This document shows positions 8,370 to 16,750 of a DNA stretch of 64,000 nt, piece after piece. Origin of the DNA: Veillonellales bacterium. Its GTDB lineage: Bacteria > Bacillota > Negativicutes > JAAYSF01. The position numbers and the translations under genes are program-made. How positions within the stretch are numbered: the stretch's first letter is position 1; each line of letters starts with the position of its first letter. Where the stretch lies: positions 1-64,000 of the forward strand of contig JBDKTO010000021.1 in NCBI GenBank assembly GCA_039680175.1. Reading direction: 5' to 3'. The notes beneath the pieces are model-generated. The model did not search any database and was not told where the DNA came from. It was given only the letters and a program-made list of their open reading frames with translations.

Positions 8370-10346
8370 ATGAAAAGTATTCAAACGAAGTTAACGATTA
8401 CCATTCTTGTTATTTTTCTAGTGGCGATGAGTATTTTAGGCGGTCTTAACTACTGGAAAGCACGTTCAATTATCAGCGAAAATTTAAACACGGATATTGC
8501 CCAAAAAGCGGAAAATTCCGCTAATGACGTAGGGGACTGGCTGAAGGCCCGGCAGGCGGAAATGCAGATTATGTCGGCTGCCCCTATCGTCCAGAATGGA
8601 AATTTTGCTGAGATCGCGCCGTTTTTGATCAATGTTTCTCAAGCCGATAAGGCATTATACGACAGCATCGGCTATATCAAGCCGGATGGTACATATATAA
8701 ATTCAGGAGGAAAGCAGGGCAGTTTGGCTGACAGAGACTACTTTCAACAGGCGATTAAGGGACAAGCCGTTATTTCCGATCCGGTCATTTCCAAATCTAC
8801 CGGCAAACCGATTGTGCCAATCGCTATACCCGTCAAAACGAATGGCGTGATAAGCGGCGTGATTTATGGTTCGGTCAATATGGACGGACTCAGTAAAAAA
8901 GTACTGGATGTTAAAATTGGTCAGACGGGTTACGCCTTCGTTGCGCAGGGAGACGGCCTGAGGATTATCCATCCGGACAAGGATGTTGCGATGAAAGTGA
9001 ACCCGCTCACCGATAGCGCTACTGATCCGAACCTTAGGCAGGTTTCCGAACGTATGTCGCGAGGTGAAACAGGGTTAACTGCCTTTGCATACAAAGGAGC
9101 TGAAAAAACGTATGCTTTCGCGCCTGTAGCCGGAACAAAATGGTCTTTGGCACTAGGCGTACCAACAGCAGAAGTAACAGGAGCAGTCTCCACATTAAGG
9201 AATATTTCATTAGTGACTATCGTTATTGTATTAATCCTAGCTGCCGTATTCATTATAGGGTACGCCCGCCGCATTGCCAAACCGATTAAAGCGCTGGCGG
9301 CGGCGGCCAACCGCATTGCCGGCGGCGACATTTCCCAGACGAAGCTGGATATCCATTCTAATGATGAGATTGGCCTGTTAGGTCAGAGCTTCGAGCAGAT
9401 GACGCAGAACTTACGGGAGATCATTCAGAAAGTCCAGGGAGCCACCGAGCAGGTATCGGCTTCATCGGAAGAGCTTACCGCCAGTTCGGAGCAATCGACT
9501 CAGGCAGCCAATCAGATTGCCGTCTCGATTACGGATGTGGCTGCCGGATCCACTGCGCAAATGGAAGCGGCCAACGAATCTTCCGCTGTAGTGGAACAGA
9601 TGTCGGCTAGTATTCAACAGATAGCCGCCAACGCCAATCAAGTAGCTGATCAATCCGGTCAAGCGGCCGATAAGGCGAAAGAGGGCGACAAGACGGTGGA
9701 AAAAGCGGTCAATCAGATGACCCAAATCGAGGATACCGTCAACACCTCCGCCCAGGTTGTAGTCAAGCTGGGCGAACGGTCAAAGGAAATCGGCCAGATT
9801 GTCGATACCATCTCCGGTATTGCCGGACAAACGAACCTATTGGCTTTAAATGCGGCTATTGAAGCCGCCCGGGCCGGTGAGCAGGGACGCGGTTTCGCGG
9901 TAGTGGCGGAAGAAGTACGGAAGCTGGCCGAGCAGTCGCAGGATGCAGCTAAAAAGATTGCCGAGCTCATTGGAGAAATCCAGGGAGAAACCGATAAAGC
10001 GGTTATCGCTATGAATGAAGGTACACAGGAAGTCAAAGCGGGAGCCGACGTGGTCAATGCCGCGGGAACTGCTTTCCGGGAAATTATGAATGTAGTGACC
10101 CAGGTGTCTGACCAAGTGAAAGAAATTTCAGCGTCTATTCAGCAAATGGCTACCGGCAGCCAGCACATCGTTAATTCGGTTAGCAAAATTGACGAACTTA
10201 GCAAAAAATCAGCCAGCGAGTCACAAAGCGTCTCGGCTGCTGCCGAAGAACAGCTGGCTTCGATGGAAGAAATCGCATCCTCCAGCCAGGCACTGGCAAA
10301 ACTAGCTCAGGATCTGCAAACTGCTGTAGCCGGGTTTCGGCTGTAG
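8370..10346 (+). CDS. Methyl-accepting chemotaxis protein with dCache-type sensor
   Basis: 658 residues. A first membrane helix lies at about 7-28, followed by a periplasmic/extracellular double-Cache-like domain (about 33-275, with a DRDYFQQA motif typical of small-ligand Cache folds), a second helix (about 278-298), a HAMP domain (about 300-352), and a long coiled-coil signalling domain. The conserved hairpin tip (GQTNLLALNAAIEAARAGEQG) is present near residues 483-503. There is no CheR-binding pentapeptide at the C terminus. The start follows GAGGGAGGCTAACA. The ligand is unknown; organic or amino acids are common for Cache. The upstream motif shared with citD and icd points to a tricarboxylate or related signal, as inference. 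Confidence 0.93.
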   Translation: MKSIQTKLTITILVIFLVAMSILGGLNYWKARSIISENLNTDIAQKAENSANDVGDWLKARQAEMQIMSAAPIVQNGNFAEIAPFLINVSQADKALYDSIGYIKPDGTYINSGGKQGSLADRDYFQQAIKGQAVISDPVISKSTGKPIVPIAIPVKTNGVISGVIYGSVNMDGLSKKVLDVKIGQTGYAFVAQGDGLRIIHPDKDVAMKVNPLTDSATDPNLRQVSERMSRGETGLTAFAYKGAEKTYAFAPVAGTKWSLALGVPTAEVTGAVSTLRNISLVTIVIVLILAAVFIIGYARRIAKPIKALAAAANRIAGGDISQTKLDIHSNDEIGLLGQSFEQMTQNLREIIQKVQGATEQVSASSEELTASSEQSTQAANQIAVSITDVAAGSTAQMEAANESSAVVEQMSASIQQIAANANQVADQSGQAADKAKEGDKTVEKAVNQMTQIEDTVNTSAQVVVKLGERSKEIGQIVDTISGIAGQTNLLALNAAIEAARAGEQGRGFAVVAEEVRKLAEQSQDAAKKIAELIGEIQGETDKAVIAMNEGTQEVKAGADVVNAAGTAFREIMNVVTQVSDQVKEISASIQQMATGSQHIVNSVSKIDELSKKSASESQSVSAAAEEQLASMEEIASSSQALAKLAQDLQTAVAGFRL

Positions 10347-10369
10347 CAGGAAAAAGGAGATGGGAAGAA

Positions 10370-10516
10370 ATGTTTAAGAAACTTAGCCAGTTCGTATTGC
10401 AATTTCTGGGTGTTCTTGCCTATCCCTTTATATTTGTTATTGCGGTTTTGACGCTTATTTGTTCACCTATCCTCTGCTTTTTTAGAAATATTTTCCATTT
10501 AATCCGACCCAAATAA
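10370..10516 (+). CDS. Small hydrophobic protein, 48 residues
   Basis: The start ATG follows AAAAAGGAGATGGGAAGAA, a good ribosome site, 23 nt after the chemoreceptor stop. The predicted protein MFKKLSQFVLQFLGV... has one long hydrophobic segment (about residues 8-38) between basic ends, so it is probably a single-pass or hairpin membrane peptide. It is followed directly by a strong terminator, which supports it as the last gene of the chemoreceptor transcript. No family was recognised. It might modulate the receptor, but nothing in the sequence shows this. Confidence 0.6.
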   Translation: MFKKLSQFVLQFLGVLAYPFIFVIAVLTLICSPILCFFRNIFHLIRPK

Positions 10517-10522
10517 TTTCTA

Positions 10523-10574
10523 AACAAAAGGTGGTATAAACCGCTTTAATAGCTGTTTATACCACCTTTTGTTG
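10523..10574. terminator. Strong terminator hairpin
   Basis: Arms AACAAAAGGTGGTATAAAC and GTTTATACCACCTTTTGTT are perfectly complementary with a 13-nt loop and flanking A/T runs. It ends the plus-strand chemoreceptor unit and may also serve the convergent SEC-C gene. Confidence 0.9.
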
Positions 10575-10577
10575 AAT

Positions 10578-11822
10578 TTACTCTATTGTATCTCTGCCGC
10601 AGCATTTTTTATATTTTTTCCCGCTGCCGCAGGGACAGGGATCATTGCGGCCGACTTTTCTGCGGGTTGCAAAGTCAAATACCTCACCCGGCTGGCGCTG
10701 TACGGCAAAAGGGGCTGATGGCAGCGGGTTTACATGCTGCTGTTCCGTTTTGAATATCTGATTTGGAGTATGCCCCCTCAGGATCCAGCGGCTGGTAGCA
10801 TTCATCACCGGATTGATAACAGCAGTTATCTGCTGCACAGAGTCAAAGGAAGGAAACTCCAGCACATTTTGCAAATAATCGAACAGCTCCTGAACCGGAG
10901 CATCGGCGCGAATTAAATCCATGAACCCGCCGATCAGTTCTTCTATCTCCGCCTTGCTGATTTCATAATTCTGCTTGAGGAACTGCCGGAAGCTGTGAAG
11001 TTCCGGTGTCCACTCGATAAAATTCTCCTGCCCGGCTTCTAACAGCTGACTTTTGCTAAAGGAACGATAGTCGATATCCGGCCGTTTGTGCTGTTCTTTC
11101 ACGATCTCTTTAGAATCTTCCACCCGTTCATCACAGTATCCTTCGTTGCAATATCGTATCCGCTGATAGTAGTCCATCGCATCGGCCAATACTTGAATGC
11201 ATTCCCAGGGATCCACCGGTTTTTTGGTTAATTGTTCCAGCGTCTCTTGCAGCTTAGCAAACCCCATGACGCCGTAATAATAAAGTATACCATGGGTCAG
11301 CCCGATCCATTCGCTGTTTCGCTCTATTCTGGCTTCTACCTCCCGGTTAATCAGTTTCTCCGCCGGTGAAATCAGCTCCGCCGGCAGGCAGATAACTTTT
11401 TCTTCCTGCCGCAAGCCGGTAAAAATAATGCCTTTCCGGCGATAATATTCTACATCAGCTGCGATTTTATCATTGACCGGAAGAACCCCTCCCCGGGTAA
11501 CTAGCTGCTTAAGCAGGTTAAACCGCTCCCGATCAAAAGTTGCTGTAATGCCGGTAAGCTTATCCGAAACCGAATCGGTAAAAACAGCAATCAGCTCATT
11601 TTTCCTTAAGGAACTTACCTTTTTTATATCCCATGTTCTGCGAATATCATCTAATTCTGCTTTCGTAAGGTGTTGCAGAAAATCACGATACGACAGGGTT
11701 GCCGGTAAGGGAGCCCAAAGCTGTTTTATATAATTTAGATATCGCCTCGCGGAGAAAGCCAGATATTTTTCAAATTTCCCCCCATCTTTACCCACGAAAT
11801 TTTTACCCCGTTTTTCATCCAT
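10578..11822 (-). CDS. SEC-C motif protein of unknown function
   Basis: 414 residues. The C terminus is a SEC-C zinc-binding motif ([19 protein letters not shown]), also found at the end of SecA and in many uncharacterised proteins. The N-terminal 100 residues include a Rho-N-like helical stretch ([19 protein letters not shown]). The middle is unrecognised and largely helical. The ATG chosen follows CGGAGGATAAGACG; an upstream frame extension has no site. It is a single gene, flanked by terminators on both sides, with no functional link to the hydrogenase operon. It is cytoplasmic by composition. Confidence 0.78.
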   Translation of the reverse strand: MDEKRGKNFVGKDGGKFEKYLAFSARRYLNYIKQLWAPLPATLSYRDFLQHLTKAELDDIRRTWDIKKVSSLRKNELIAVFTDSVSDKLTGITATFDRERFNLLKQLVTRGGVLPVNDKIAADVEYYRRKGIIFTGLRQEEKVICLPAELISPAEKLINREVEARIERNSEWIGLTHGILYYYGVMGFAKLQETLEQLTKKPVDPWECIQVLADAMDYYQRIRYCNEGYCDERVEDSKEIVKEQHKRPDIDYRSFSKSQLLEAGQENFIEWTPELHSFRQFLKQNYEISKAEIEELIGGFMDLIRADAPVQELFDYLQNVLEFPSFDSVQQITAVINPVMNATSRWILRGHTPNQIFKTEQQHVNPLPSAPFAVQRQPGEVFDFATRRKVGRNDPCPCGSGKKYKKCCGRDTIE

Positions 11823-11935
11823 CGTCTTATCCTCCGTTATTGCCCAAAATAACCCATGCTTCCTTAACATTGCCGCTGACCGACCAAATGTTATGATGGT
11901 TATTATCGACTTTACCTACATATTTACTGCAAAAA

Positions 11936-11979
11936 CGAAAAAATCCTGCAAAGCGAACTTGCTTTACAGGATTTTTTCG
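11936..11979. terminator. Terminator of the hydrogenase operon
   Basis: The arms CGAAAAAATCCTGCAAAGC and GCTTTACAGGATTTTTTCG form a near-perfect stem with T-runs on both strands. It lies just after the NrfD-like gene on the minus strand. Confidence 0.88.
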
Positions 11980-11987
11980 ACAATAGC

Positions 11988-13148
11988 TCAGGCAGAATGT
12001 TTCTGCGTTCCTGCCGAAGCATTCGGTTTTGACTTGTAGTCGAGGATATAAAAGTTCTCCACAATAAAACAATAGCACAAACAACCAATGGCAATCAATC
12101 CGGCAGTAACCGAAAACTCCCAGAATGACGGAAAATAATACCCTTTAGTATGGGTGATCATGGATGTAAACGTCGTATTCAATCGGTTCAGTATAACCCC
12201 GAACGTCGTCAAGATTCCATATGCCAGCAAGCCCCCCCGAGTCAAGCTCCAACGGCTGAATACAATTACAATGGGAATCAAAACGCCCAGAATCAATTCG
12301 GCCAGAAAAAAATAGGACTGGATATTGCCGGCAAACAGCAGCGAAGCAGCGCCCCTGTCAAAAATATCATATAATTTCAAAATCAAATAAATAATCATAG
12401 CGCCGCCGCCGATCTGGGCCAACCCACGCAAAACACGAAGCGGCACATAATGATGAAACACCCTGCCGGATAAAATGGACTCAATGCAGACCATCGCCGG
12501 TCCGACAAAAAAAGAGGAAAATAAGAAGAAAATCGGCAGCAGTTCCGACCACCACAGGGGATAAACCTTATAGACTGCGATTAAAAACAGGGCGCCTAAA
12601 GAGGACTGATGCAACGTAGGCAGTATGACCCCGATAAACATCAGCACCGGAATAATTTTTTTGAAAAAGCGGTGCAGCCGGACGCCGATACGCTCCGTGA
12701 CGATCTCCCCGAACTCCAGCACCTGGATCGTTGTATAAATGGACACGCACCAAAAAACTTCAAACAAGACGGAAGCATGCCCCCAGGAAATAAAAGGCCG
12801 CCAAAAATTAAACCATTGTCCGATATCCAAAAACAAACCGGCCATCACCAGAAGATAGCCCAGTAAAGAAGTCAGCATCGCTCCTCTGGCTACAGGATAA
12901 TATTTCTCACGATGCAGAATATAGACAATAAAAGCAGTCGAATAGCCGCCGCCGGCCAAGGCCACACCGGTTAAAACGTCAAAAGCTATCCAAATGCCCC
13001 AGGGCCATTCGTCACTTAAATTAGTCACCGTGCCGAACCCGGTGATCAGTCGAAACAGCATCACACCAATACTAAAAAGTGCTATGGCCGTCAAAATATA
13101 CCGGGAAGGTGTAACAGTAAAATTCCAGCCAAATATTTTAACTTTCAT
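11988..13148 (-). CDS. NrfD/HybB-like membrane subunit of the hydrogenase complex
   Basis: 386 residues with about ten hydrophobic helices and the N-terminal GWNFTVTPSRY segment typical of HybB/NrfD-type quinone-interacting subunits. It should take electrons from the ferredoxin-like subunit and reduce menaquinone (or the reverse). It overlaps the ferredoxin gene by 11 nt. It is the last gene of hydA, hybA-like, hybB-like. The family usually partners NiFe hydrogenases, molybdoenzymes or NrfA; here the catalytic partner is an [FeFe] hydrogenase. Confidence 0.86.
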   Translation of the reverse strand: MKVKIFGWNFTVTPSRYILTAIALFSIGVMLFRLITGFGTVTNLSDEWPWGIWIAFDVLTGVALAGGGYSTAFIVYILHREKYYPVARGAMLTSLLGYLLVMAGLFLDIGQWFNFWRPFISWGHASVLFEVFWCVSIYTTIQVLEFGEIVTERIGVRLHRFFKKIIPVLMFIGVILPTLHQSSLGALFLIAVYKVYPLWWSELLPIFFLFSSFFVGPAMVCIESILSGRVFHHYVPLRVLRGLAQIGGGAMIIYLILKLYDIFDRGAASLLFAGNIQSYFFLAELILGVLIPIVIVFSRWSLTRGGLLAYGILTTFGVILNRLNTTFTSMITHTKGYYFPSFWEFSVTAGLIAIGCLCYCFIVENFYILDYKSKPNASAGTQKHSA

Positions 13149-13980
13149 GATCTTCCCTCTTACCCCCAGTTTTATCAGGATTTTGCTCAGCCTTTTGAGT
13201 CAACCTGACCCTGCTCCTTTCTTTCGCCAGCCGGTTCCGCCGCTTTGTATAAAAAGATAAGGCCAGCAGCGCAGCTCCCCAGCCGGCGGCAATAACCGGT
13301 GTTTTCGTAACAAATTTATTGGTATACGCCGGCAGGGCTGTATTGGACATTCCCATTTTGAAGCCTAACTCCTCAAACGGCACATCGGACAAATACATCC
13401 AGGCCGTTCCACCGACTTCTTTTTCGCCGTAAATATAATCCACGTATTTGCTGTCGGCCGCAATTATTCGTTTACCCTCCGCCAACAGCTGGGACCTGTC
13501 GCCATATTGCAAGGCTCCTGTGGGGCACACTGAAACACAGGCCGGCGACTCGCCAGCCGCTATTTTTTGTGAACAGAACTGGCATTTTGTCACATGCGGT
13601 ATCCGTTTCGACCACTCATATTTGGGAATATCAAAGGGGCAGGCAATCATGCAGTAGCGGCAGCCTACACACAAAGACGGATAATAGATCACGGCGCCGT
13701 CCGCATTGCGTTCCAGCGCCCGGGAAAAGCAGGCCGACACGCAGGCCGGTTCCTGACAATGGAAGCATTGCTGCTTTACATAGCGCCATACCGGCTCCTT
13801 GCGGGAATCGTCCACCGTGTGGAGCGATACGACTGTCCAGTTCAGATCATGGAGCTTGGCATCCGGTCCGGTATAGGGCTCGCAATTATTAAACTCCAGC
13901 TTATTCCACATCTTACAGGCGACTGCGCAGCTGCCGCAGCCGATACATTTCGTTAAATCAATGAGTACGCCTTTTGACAC
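13138..13980 (-). CDS. HybA/DmsB-like four-cluster ferredoxin with C-terminal membrane helix
   Basis: 280 residues with four Cys-rich cluster motifs: CIGCGSCAVACK (near 12), CFHCQEPACVSAC (near 72), CVGCRYCMIACP (near 103), and a final set around CQFC...CVSVCPTGA. A hydrophobic helix (about 222-242) and a basic tail end the protein. The start is GTG, 9 nt after GGAGGTG. Electron transfer from hydrogenase to the NrfD-like subunit is the expected role. No Tat or Sec signal is present at its N terminus, unlike HybA, although the hydrogenase subunit has one. It might be exported with the hydrogenase as a hitchhiker. Confidence 0.86.
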   Translation of the reverse strand: MSKGVLIDLTKCIGCGSCAVACKMWNKLEFNNCEPYTGPDAKLHDLNWTVVSLHTVDDSRKEPVWRYVKQQCFHCQEPACVSACFSRALERNADGAVIYYPSLCVGCRYCMIACPFDIPKYEWSKRIPHVTKCQFCSQKIAAGESPACVSVCPTGALQYGDRSQLLAEGKRIIAADSKYVDYIYGEKEVGGTAWMYLSDVPFEELGFKMGMSNTALPAYTNKFVTKTPVIAAGWGAALLALSFYTKRRNRLAKERSRVRLTQKAEQNPDKTGGKREDHES

Positions 13981-13996
13981 GGTTCCTGCACCTCCG

Positions 13997-15529
13997 TCAC
14001 TTACGTTTTGGTGTTAACAATTGGCTGCGGTCGACAAAAGTCGTGTGCAACAGTTGTTCCGCCCTGCCGCTTAGCGGTTGGCTCAAATACTGGTCATACA
14101 GCTGCTGTACTTCCTGATTTTCATAACTGGCATGTTTTACCGCCATTTTTTCATCCATTGTATATAAAGCATCAATGCGGGCCTGGCGGACATCGTCGGC
14201 CGGAGGCAGCGAGGTGCGCGGCTGACCGCCGCCGCCGATGCAGCCGCCGGGACAGGCCATAAACTCAACAAACTGCCAGGAAGCCTCCCCTTTGCGAACC
14301 TTGTCCAAAATGATCCGGGCGTTTTTCAAGCCGTGGCATACCGCGACCCGCACCTCTCCCACGCCGGGGATACTGACAGCAGCTTCTTTGACGCCGTTCA
14401 AGCCCCGCACCGGGAACCAGCGGAGCAAATCTTCCGGCGGTTTTTGTCCGCTAACAAGATAGTAAGCGGTCCGCATGGCGGATTCCATCACACCGCCGGT
14501 AGCGCCGAAAATTACCCCTGCTCCGGTGGATTCGCCTAAAATCCGGTCATATTGAGCCTGATCAGGCAGTCCGTTAAAATCAAGCTGCTGCCGTTTCATC
14601 AATTTTGCCAATTCCCTGGTTGTCAACACTATGTCCACATCCCGCAGCTCCGGCTGCTGCAGCAGCCGGCCGGCGCCATTCATCTCCGGCCTTAAACACT
14701 CAAATTTTTTCGCAGTGCAGGGCATAACCGCCACCGACACGATATCCTTAGGCTGTAATCCCTTTTGCTCTGCATAGTAGGTCTTGATCACAGCACCCAG
14801 CATCTGCTGGGGTGATTTGGCGGTGGACAGATGTCCCAGCAGATCCGGATAAAAATATTCACAGAATTTCACCCAGCCGGGACAGCAGGAAGTAAACTGG
14901 GGAATATCCCCCCCTCGCCGCAGCCGTTCCAGCAATTCCGCCGCTTCCTCCCGAATCGTCAGATCCGCACTGAAACAAGTATCAAACACTCCTTCAAAAC
15001 CAAGGGTTCTCAAAGCCGCGATCTGCCGGCCCTGAACAATGCTGCCGGCGGCCATGCCAAACTCCTCCCCCAGCGCCACCTTGGTGGCAGGCGCCGTCTG
15101 AACGACCACATGCTTGGAATCATCCGCCAGCAGCGCTTCTACCTGAGAAACCTGGTCACGCTCCGTAATGGCGCCCGTTGGGCACCACAGAGCACACTGG
15201 CCGCAATCCACACAGGTAATGTCATTTTTGATCGGCAATTCATAATAGCCGTAAATACTTTGCACATTCTGACAAACCTGCAAACACTGACCGCATAAAA
15301 TACATTTCTGATCATCGCGGACAAGGGAGGGGTTATCAGCATCCAGAGGAATTCTGCCTTTAACCTGAACCGGCCAGCTGGCAGCCGCCCGATACTGCTG
15401 GGGCAGCCAGCCATTCCCGCCGATTGTCTCATTGGCGCAGCCAGTTATCGTCAGCGCCGCTCCTCCCAGTCCAAGTCCTCCCATTAGCTTAAAAAAGCTG
15501 CGTCGTGTACATTTTCCGTCTTTTTTCAT
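13997..15529 (-). CDS. Tat-exported [FeFe]-hydrogenase catalytic subunit
   Basis: 510 residues. A twin-arginine signal (TRRSFFKLMGG, then a hydrophobic run ending ALTITGCA) precedes two 4Fe-4S motifs (CILCGQCLQVCQ near 76; CVDCGQCALWCP near 107). All three H-cluster motifs are visible: TSCCPGW (near 214), MPCTAKKFE (near 269) and MACPGGCIGGGGQP (near 424). The TGC at the end of the signal could also be a lipobox. The chosen ATG follows TGAGGTACAAC; an ATG 12 nt upstream has no site. It should oxidise or evolve H2 on the outer face of the inner membrane, coupled through the next two gene products to quinone. The promoter and a leader hairpin are listed separately. Confidence 0.93.
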   Translation of the reverse strand: MKKDGKCTRRSFFKLMGGLGLGGAALTITGCANETIGGNGWLPQQYRAAASWPVQVKGRIPLDADNPSLVRDDQKCILCGQCLQVCQNVQSIYGYYELPIKNDITCVDCGQCALWCPTGAITERDQVSQVEALLADDSKHVVVQTAPATKVALGEEFGMAAGSIVQGRQIAALRTLGFEGVFDTCFSADLTIREEAAELLERLRRGGDIPQFTSCCPGWVKFCEYFYPDLLGHLSTAKSPQQMLGAVIKTYYAEQKGLQPKDIVSVAVMPCTAKKFECLRPEMNGAGRLLQQPELRDVDIVLTTRELAKLMKRQQLDFNGLPDQAQYDRILGESTGAGVIFGATGGVMESAMRTAYYLVSGQKPPEDLLRWFPVRGLNGVKEAAVSIPGVGEVRVAVCHGLKNARIILDKVRKGEASWQFVEFMACPGGCIGGGGQPRTSLPPADDVRQARIDALYTMDEKMAVKHASYENQEVQQLYDQYLSQPLSGRAEQLLHTTFVDRSQLLTPKRK

Positions 15530-15558
15530 GTTGTACCTCATTATAGGATTTAAAAATT

Positions 15559-15601
15559 AACAAACATAGGGCCCAATCACCGCTTTTGGGCCCTTATTGT
15601 T
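15559..15601 (-). promoter_or_regulatory. Leader hairpin of the hydrogenase operon (possible attenuator or xre terminator)
   Basis: AGGGCCCAA pairs with TTGGGCCCT, extended by A/T-rich arms. On the minus strand it is followed by TATGTTTGTTAATTTTT. It lies between a good promoter and the hydA start, so it would be in the hydA 5' leader; it may also terminate transcripts from the upstream XRE gene. Confidence 0.65.
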
Positions 15602-15628
15602 AAGGATAATATTCTTTTAATAAACAAC

Positions 15629-15657
15629 AGTATATCGCAAATAGCCAAAATAATCAA
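15629..15657 (-). promoter_or_regulatory. Probable sigma-A promoter of the hydrogenase operon
   Basis: Minus strand: TTGATT (15657-15652), 17-nt spacer, TATACT (15634-15629). Transcription would start near 15622, about 90 nt before the hydA start codon. Confidence 0.7.
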
Positions 15658-15714
15658 TTCTTCTACTGATTATGACATTCATTTTTTCGCATTTCCGTAA
15701 TTTCAGGTTAAATA

Positions 15715-16116
15715 TTATTTTTTAATTTCATCCGGCGATTCATCTGTTTCGGTTAATATCTCTAGGGCTTTTCTTTTTTGCGGAGAAAGTTTTTTTAATT
15801 TACGGGCAATCTGTAACAGCTCCGGATCCTCATGCCATAGATTGGGCGAATTCTCCCGCCGCATGTAAATAGAAGAATATTCAGGATATTCTTCCTCAAT
15901 AGCCAGCAGCAAAAGCTCCAGCACATGTACACCCAATCCCAGAGAAATTTTTTTCAATGAATCAACTGTGGGTCTGGCTGGTTTATGCGTTCTGGGATCA
16001 TACCCTTTTTCCAATGTATCAATTAAAGTATGACTTACTCCGCATCGTTTCGCTAAATCACGCAAAGACTCATTGCCGCGTTTTTCCCGAATAAAACGGC
16101 CTAATTTGTTCTCCAT
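15715..16116 (-). CDS. XRE-family helix-turn-helix regulator
   Basis: 133 residues. The N-terminal 70 residues form a Cro/C1-type domain (LGRFIREKRGNESLRDLAKRC then GVSHTLIDTLEKG), with a helical C-terminal tail rich in Lys and Glu. It lies upstream of the hydrogenase operon in the same orientation and divergent from a strong promoter at 16177-16205. Two palindromes sit over that promoter and could be its operators. Whether it controls hydA or the divergent transcript is not shown by the sequence. Confidence 0.85.
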   Translation of the reverse strand: MENKLGRFIREKRGNESLRDLAKRCGVSHTLIDTLEKGYDPRTHKPARPTVDSLKKISLGLGVHVLELLLLAIEEEYPEYSSIYMRRENSPNLWHEDPELLQIARKLKKLSPQKRKALEILTETDESPDEIKK

Positions 16117-16176
16117 TCGTTTACATCACCCGGTTTCATTGTAAAGCAACTCATGACAAAGTTTTGTTGTTTATGA

Positions 16177-16241
16177 TTGACATAGCTGTCGTCGTTGTTT
16201 ATAATGTACATTGTGTAGTATGGTCAGTATAATAATATACT
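16177..16241 (+). promoter_or_regulatory. Consensus promoter with operator-like palindromes, facing no obvious gene
   Basis: TTGACA (16177-16182), 17-nt spacer, TATAAT (16200-16205): a perfect sigma-A match. AATGTACATT (16203-16212) overlaps the -10 box and start site, and AGTATA-N4-TATACT (16226-16241) lies just downstream. The next plus-strand gene starts only at 16751. A short frame at 16242 has no ribosome site. Confidence 0.7.
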
Positions 16242-16397
16242 ATGAATCCCCTCTTTATTTTTTTCAGACAATATGAAAATACTTATTTTGTCTGCTCTAT
16301 AAGCAGCAAAATATATCTTAACCATTGCGCGCGTATCTGCTATAACGAACTAGTGATTTTTACTGCCATTATCAAGCAAGAACAGTCTGTGCTCCTA

Positions 16398-16496
16398 AGA
16401 TTGCTTCGTCGTACCTCCTCGCAATGACAAATCACCCTCGCAGCAAGCATAAACACGCTGCTGTCATCGCGAGAAGCGATAGCGACGCGGTGATCT
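16398..16496. repeat. Inverted pair of dispersed-repeat-like sequences
   Basis: The segment 16398-16429 (AGATTGCTTCGTCG...GCAATGACA) and the segment 16462-16496 (TGTCATCGCGAG...GGTGATCT) are related in inverted orientation. They match the widespread TCATTGCGAG...GAAGCAATCT intergenic repeat style. The 634-bp gap 16117-16750 otherwise shows only the promoter listed above. Confidence 0.55.
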
Positions 16497-16750
16497 CTGC
16501 GGCCATAGACGCTTCTTTGTCTGATTCCTTCCTGCCTGTTGCGATGAGGTACTGAGCAATCCGCTTAAAAAACATCAGACCGGCTTCACTATCACTTGCT
16601 ATGACAGGTTAATTTTCAACTCGCTGCTCATGCATAAAAACTTCCCAAACATTTTGTACTTCATAAACAACATAGCGGCCTTTATAAAAAAAAATTCCCC
16701 TGATTCCTGACGGGAGCGGCGTAAGAATTCAAAAAACAGAGGAGCAGCAT

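Noticed and set aside
16242-16427. 61-codon frame downstream of the perfect promoter
   Set aside because: No ribosome site before its ATG, and its 3' end runs into the dispersed repeat, so it is probably chance.
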